The notes under the pieces: generated by a model
Databases searched by the model: none
What the model saw: the letters and a program-made list of their open reading frames with translations, nothing else
Told to the model about the DNA's origin: nothing
NCBI RefSeq assembly: GCF_030020805.1
Contig: NZ_CP125098.1
Location: 1,468,001-1,532,000 of the forward strand
Direction: 5' to 3'
Length of the DNA stretch: 64,000 bases
Source of the DNA: Paenibacillus sp. RC67
Lineage (GTDB): Bacteria > Bacillota > Bacilli > Paenibacillales > NBRC-103111
Program-made: the position numbers and the translations under genes
Shown: positions 61,188-64,000 of the stretch, one piece after another
Position numbering within the stretch: position 1 is the stretch's first letter
Layout of the letters: the number at the start of each line of letters is the position of its first letter

Positions 61188-61288
61188 GACAAGAACTTGA
61201 ATACATTACAAGCCGCTTAAAATGCGGCTTTTTTTAATTTATGTTATAAAGTTCTTGTCAAAGCTCAATGACAAGAACTTTATAACAT
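61188..61288. mobile_element. MITE-like element with three copies of a 20-bp terminal repeat
   Basis: TGACAAGAACTTGAATACAT starts at 61188. Its inverted counterpart ATGTTATAAAGTTCTTGTCA is at 61241-61260, and a third, outward-facing copy is at 61269-61288 after an 8-bp spacer. Between the first two lies a GCCGC/GCGGC hairpin with a T run. No frame is present. The inverted ends suggest a 73-bp non-autonomous element plus an adjacent solo end. Confidence 0.55.
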
Positions 61289-61290
61289 CC

Positions 61291-61339
61291 CGACGGATCG
61301 CTACGAGTTCGAAAAGGAGCATCGCAAAAATGCAGGCGC
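61291..61339 (+). repeat. 49-bp direct repeat, left copy
   Basis: It starts CGACGGATCGCTACGAG and ends AATGCAGGCGC. It differs at two positions from 62476-62524. In one frame it reads RYEFEKEHRKNAG, so it may derive from a gene. The two copies flank the ATP-grasp gene. Confidence 0.75.
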
Positions 61340-61467
61340 AGCGGCAGGTGTTATGGAACTTATGTCCCCTTTGAAATCATTTCAAAGGTACCACATTTCA
61401 TTTTACAGACCCCAACTTTTTCACCTTTCCCTTTGATAACCCGGGTTATCGAGTGCCCTCGCACTAC

Positions 61468-62244
61468 TTATTTTGCGCTTTTCCTGCCATAGCTGTGGGC
61501 ATAATGCATCATCCGGTCGTAAGCTGCTCGGTCGAACTTTTTGAACGGATGGAATTGAGGATGGTTGCTGTTCACTTCCAGCACCCAAAGCCGCCCGCTT
61601 CGGTCGTAGGCGAAATCGACGCCCATCTCGCACATGCCCGATTGTTTGGCGCTTAGCGTCCGTACGACGTCCAGCGCTTTGCGGGTTAAATGGCGGATGC
61701 GTGCCTTGCCTTGTTCTTCCAGCAGTCCTTTTCGATTATGCAGCGACTCCATCGACATTAGTTCTCCGCCCTGATAATAATTGGTTATAATCTTGCCCGC
61801 CCGTCCGACCTTGGCCGCCATCCCGGTACATGTCCAGCTTCCTCCCGGCTTACGCTGCACCATAACGCGAATGTCGTACGGTCTTTCTCCCGCTCGGTCA
61901 AGACGTACCGTCTTCTGAATAATCATTCGCCCCTGGCGTTTCGCCAGTATATGCCGGTAAACGGAAGACGCTGAATTGAACCGGCTGCTCCGTTTGCCCC
62001 GCTGCGAGGAACGCAGCTTGAACCCGCCTCGCGTCCGCGTCAGCTTGAAGATGCCGATTCCGTGCGAACCGATATCTGGCTTAATATAAAGCGAGGAATG
62101 GCTAGCCGTCATCTTTCTCATATTGGGGAGCGTGAACAGCCTTGTAAGGGGAATGTTTTTTTTCAGCGAACGATTCGCGGACAAATATCGGCAGACCCGC
62201 AGCTTGGCTCTGATAGTGCGGCTGCGATAGTTCTTTTTGAACAC
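61468..62244 (-). CDS. YheC/YheD-type endospore coat-associated ATP-grasp protein
   Basis: A 258-residue ATP-grasp-like protein of the YheC/YheD family, found with spore coats in Bacillus. YIKPDIGSHGIGIFKL is the typical N-terminal nucleotide-binding strand. PYDIRVMVQRKPGG, AGKIITNYYQGGE and the final LWVLEVNSNHPQFHPF carry the metal/ATP-binding residues. It is shorter than full-length YheC/D proteins (350-450 residues), lacking the extra N-terminal domain. GTG 62244 follows GGGGAGGTG. The gene is richer in GC than its surroundings and is bounded by 49-bp direct repeats. The palindrome GATAACCCGGGTTATC lies just beyond its stop. Confidence 0.85.
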   Translation of the reverse strand: MFKKNYRSRTIRAKLRVCRYLSANRSLKKNIPLTRLFTLPNMRKMTASHSSLYIKPDIGSHGIGIFKLTRTRGGFKLRSSQRGKRSSRFNSASSVYRHILAKRQGRMIIQKTVRLDRAGERPYDIRVMVQRKPGGSWTCTGMAAKVGRAGKIITNYYQGGELMSMESLHNRKGLLEEQGKARIRHLTRKALDVVRTLSAKQSGMCEMGVDFAYDRSGRLWVLEVNSNHPQFHPFKKFDRAAYDRMMHYAHSYGRKSAK

Positions 62245-62475
62245 AATGAATCACCTCCCCAGTACTATATGACCTGCTTGGCAGAAGTTCGTGTGCGCTT
62301 GTCAAATTCCGCGAATGGCCCCTCGTGCCGACAGGAGAGGGTGGTTTTTTGAGTACGGAAAGCTCAATTTACATATATACAAAATACAATGTAATTATAA
62401 TTTACAAGTTTCATTGACGATCCTATGATTCTACTGTATTTTCATATAGTATTACACACCATATATGGAAATTCT

Positions 62476-62524
62476 CGACGAATCGCTACTAGTTCGAAAA
62501 GGAGCATCGCAAAAATGCAGGCGC
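62476..62524 (+). repeat. 49-bp direct repeat, right copy
   Basis: Second copy of the sequence at 61291-61339, with two differences. The gap 62245-62615 otherwise holds no gene. Confidence 0.75.
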
Positions 62525-62615
62525 CTCGGCTGCTGTGTTACGAACGGGCAGAAGAGTATCAATTATGGTAATATTGGGATCATTGTTCGTTTGGGTAAGG
62601 AGTGAATTTCCCATC

Positions 62616-62945
62616 ATGTCAGTAGTAGCCTATATATTAGATCCGACTGATGAATTAGAAAGGGTGTTCTCAATACCTGTGGCATCTGAATCATTTTTTA
62701 ATGAGTGTTGGGTCCCTGCGATAAAAGCAATGCAATTAAAGTGGGTAGAGCAATTTTCATGGGGAATAGATATAAGGAAAGAAGATTTGGATAAAGTCAT
62801 TAACGAGCTGCTGCAAATTAGAGAGTGGTCACTTCACAATTTATTTGAAGTGAAGCAGGCACATATCCTTTACCGTATCGATTTGTTAATTACTAAACTA
62901 CCAACGGCATTTGGACGAGAAAATGCTGTGATTTTCATTGGCTAG
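62616..62945 (+). CDS. hypothetical protein of 109 residues
   Basis: A small helical, acidic protein starting MSVVAYILDPTDELERVFS, with no membrane segment or signal peptide. AAGGAGTG lies eleven bases before ATG 62616; the longer frame back to 62535 has no site. I do not recognise the family. The structured repeat (copy I) begins 22 bp after its stop codon, as with other small genes in this window. Confidence 0.55.
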   Translation: MSVVAYILDPTDELERVFSIPVASESFFNECWVPAIKAMQLKWVEQFSWGIDIRKEDLDKVINELLQIREWSLHNLFEVKQAHILYRIDLLITKLPTAFGRENAVIFIG

Positions 62946-62966
62946 AAACTTATTATTGTTGTTCAA

Positions 62967-62990
62967 CTAACGGGTACGATAGTTTAATAA
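62967..62990 (+). repeat. structured intergenic repeat, copy I, left half
   Basis: CTAACGGGTACGATAG followed by TTTAATAA, identical in its first 16 bases to copy G. The hairpin and right end expected within 80 bp are absent; they appear about 940 bp further on, beyond the recombinase remnant. Confidence 0.7.
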
Positions 62991-63055
62991 AGTCAGTCTA
63001 AAACCTTCCATAAGAAGCAAACTAGATTTAGTAGCTATTATGGGAGGTTTTATTT

Positions 63056-63899
63056 ATGATTTTAAGCAAGTTATGGCGACTGTATGAAGCTGATAAACGT
63101 ATCCAAGGGTTTAGTCCCAGTACATTGAAAGCCTACACCCTTCAGTTCAAGATGCTTGTAAGAGAGCTAGGAGACCTGGATATTTCTGAGATTACTTTGA
63201 ACTTGTTGAAAGAATACTTGGCAAAGCAGTCCGATCGCTTGAAACCCAGCAGTCTAGCACATCGCATACGTTTTGTTCGTTCCTTGTTCCGCTTTGCCTA
63301 TGAAGAGACATACTTATCATCGAACCTTCTTTGAAGCTACGCGAACCCAAAATGGACAAGCGTATTCCTAATTTTTTGATTGAGGAAGATGTCATTCACT
63401 TGAAAATCTCTTGCCAGTCCCTGAAGGAAAGGGCTCTTCTAGAGTTCCTATATAGATAGTACCGGCTGAAGGATTGGAGAGGTGGAGAAGTTGAACATCG
63501 AAGATCTGAACTGGGAGAACTGCTCCGCAATTGTAAATGGCAAGGGTTCAAAACAAAGAGAGGTTTACTTTACCACCGAATGTAAAGTGTGGTTGAAGAA
63601 GTACCTCGCGAGCCGTGAGGACTCTTGCAAGGCCTTATTTGTAACTGATACACATCCTACAACGGATGGCTATTCCGACGATCAGGTGGGCATTAAAACG
63701 TCTTGCTGATCGGGGAGAACTCGAAGCTAATGTATATCCACATCGGTTTCGTCATACCTATGCGTGCAAGCTCCTTGATAACGGAGCGCCATTAGATTTC
63801 ATTCAAGGCATGTTGGGGCATGAAAAAGCATCAACCACTCAAATATACGCCCAGCTGCGCGGGGAACGCCGGCGAGAACTCTATCGTCGTTACTTTTAG
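63056..63899 (+). pseudogene. tyrosine recombinase (phage-integrase family), multiply frameshifted
   Basis: The N-terminal SAM-like domain is intact (63056-63334: FSPSTLKAYTLQFKMLVREL). The frame then shifts at about 63335 (KMDKRIPNFLIEEDVIHLK), stops near 63456, resumes with GEVEKLNIEDLNWENCSAIV, shifts again near 63700, and ends with the catalytic core PHRFRHTYACKLLDNG, MLGHEKASTTQIYAQL. The HxxR, LGHE and tyrosine motifs are present; the region of the first catalytic arginine is damaged. An AAACCTTCCATAA/TTATGGGAGGTTT hairpin (63001-63050) lies just before the start. It sits between the two halves of repeat copy I. Confidence 0.85.
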
Positions 63900-63906
63900 G
63901 TTGTAG

Positions 63907-63956
63907 CAGCGGTTGTAGTCTTAATGAAGCCGCCGCTCAACAAAAGGGCAGGTTAG
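63907..63956 (+). repeat. structured intergenic repeat, copy I, right half
   Basis: AGCAGCGG/CCGCCGCT hairpin arms followed by CTCAACAAAAGGGCAGGTTAG, matching the right end of copy G (CAACTGGGCAGGTTAG). Position and order suit the missing half of the copy begun at 62967. Confidence 0.6.
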
Positions 63957-64000
63957 CGTGGCGACATAGGCAGTTATGAAAACGAACAGGCAGCCAGCAA

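Overview
The window reads as chromosome of a spore-forming, low-to-mid GC Firmicute of the Paenibacillus/Cohnella type. The grounds are strong AGGAGG-type ribosome binding sites, two alpha/beta small acid-soluble spore protein genes, a YheC/YheD-type coat-associated ATP-grasp gene, a very large S-layer-homology (SLH) protein, several MalT-like, AraC and 7TM-hybrid-kinase regulators, and a tryptophan T-box leader. No rRNA or tRNA gene was seen.

Bases 1-27,000 are mostly ordinary core genome: DUF2225 C-terminus, diguanylate cyclase, YycC, oligoendopeptidase F, a chemotaxis receptor, a VOC protein, a first SASP gene, and a rhamnogalacturonan island (AraC regulator, sugar-binding lipoprotein, PL11 lyase). 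They continue with a phosphatase-superfamily protein, an aldose epimerase, a YcgQ/YcgR-like metal-linked permease pair behind a Zur-box-like site, T-box-trpS, an unlisted 59-codon membrane protein, a second SASP gene, a YfhP-like gene, a BmrC/BmrD-type heterodimeric ABC exporter and a MalT-like regulator.

Bases 27,000-42,000 are an accessory region. Small, mostly orphan genes (UPF0145, DUF4083-like, a degenerate aminoglycoside-kinase-like protein paired with a CD3324-type regulator, ArsR-SRPBCC, a broken GNAT, secreted and membrane peptides) alternate with IS110 remnants and with about nine copies of one structured intergenic repeat. The repeat starts with a CTAACGGGTACGATAG-like end, carries a GGCAGCC/GGCTGCC hairpin and finishes with GGTTAG or GTTAATGC. 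At least six copies lie 12-71 bp after the stop codon of a small gene on the same strand. A ninth copy, at the right edge, appears to be split by a decayed tyrosine recombinase gene. The layout recalls gene cassettes with recombination sites and is the main candidate for an undescribed system here. A c-di-GMP-I riboswitch with its own terminator precedes a second chemotaxis receptor in this part.

Bases 42,000-51,000 hold a 7TM hybrid histidine kinase, a SARP-type response regulator and the SLH protein, probably one signalling and cell-surface locus. Bases 51,000-64,000 are heavily decayed: IS3 and IS110 remnants, one intact IS3-family element sitting in the loop of a terminator-like palindrome, a gene broken by a 17-bp tandem duplication, frameshifted secreted proteins, phage-tail and DUF3995 remnants, a small inverted-repeat element, a 49-bp direct repeat and the broken recombinase. 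Long 3' noncoding regions behind the two IS110 transposase remnants share conserved blocks and are candidate bridge-RNA loci.
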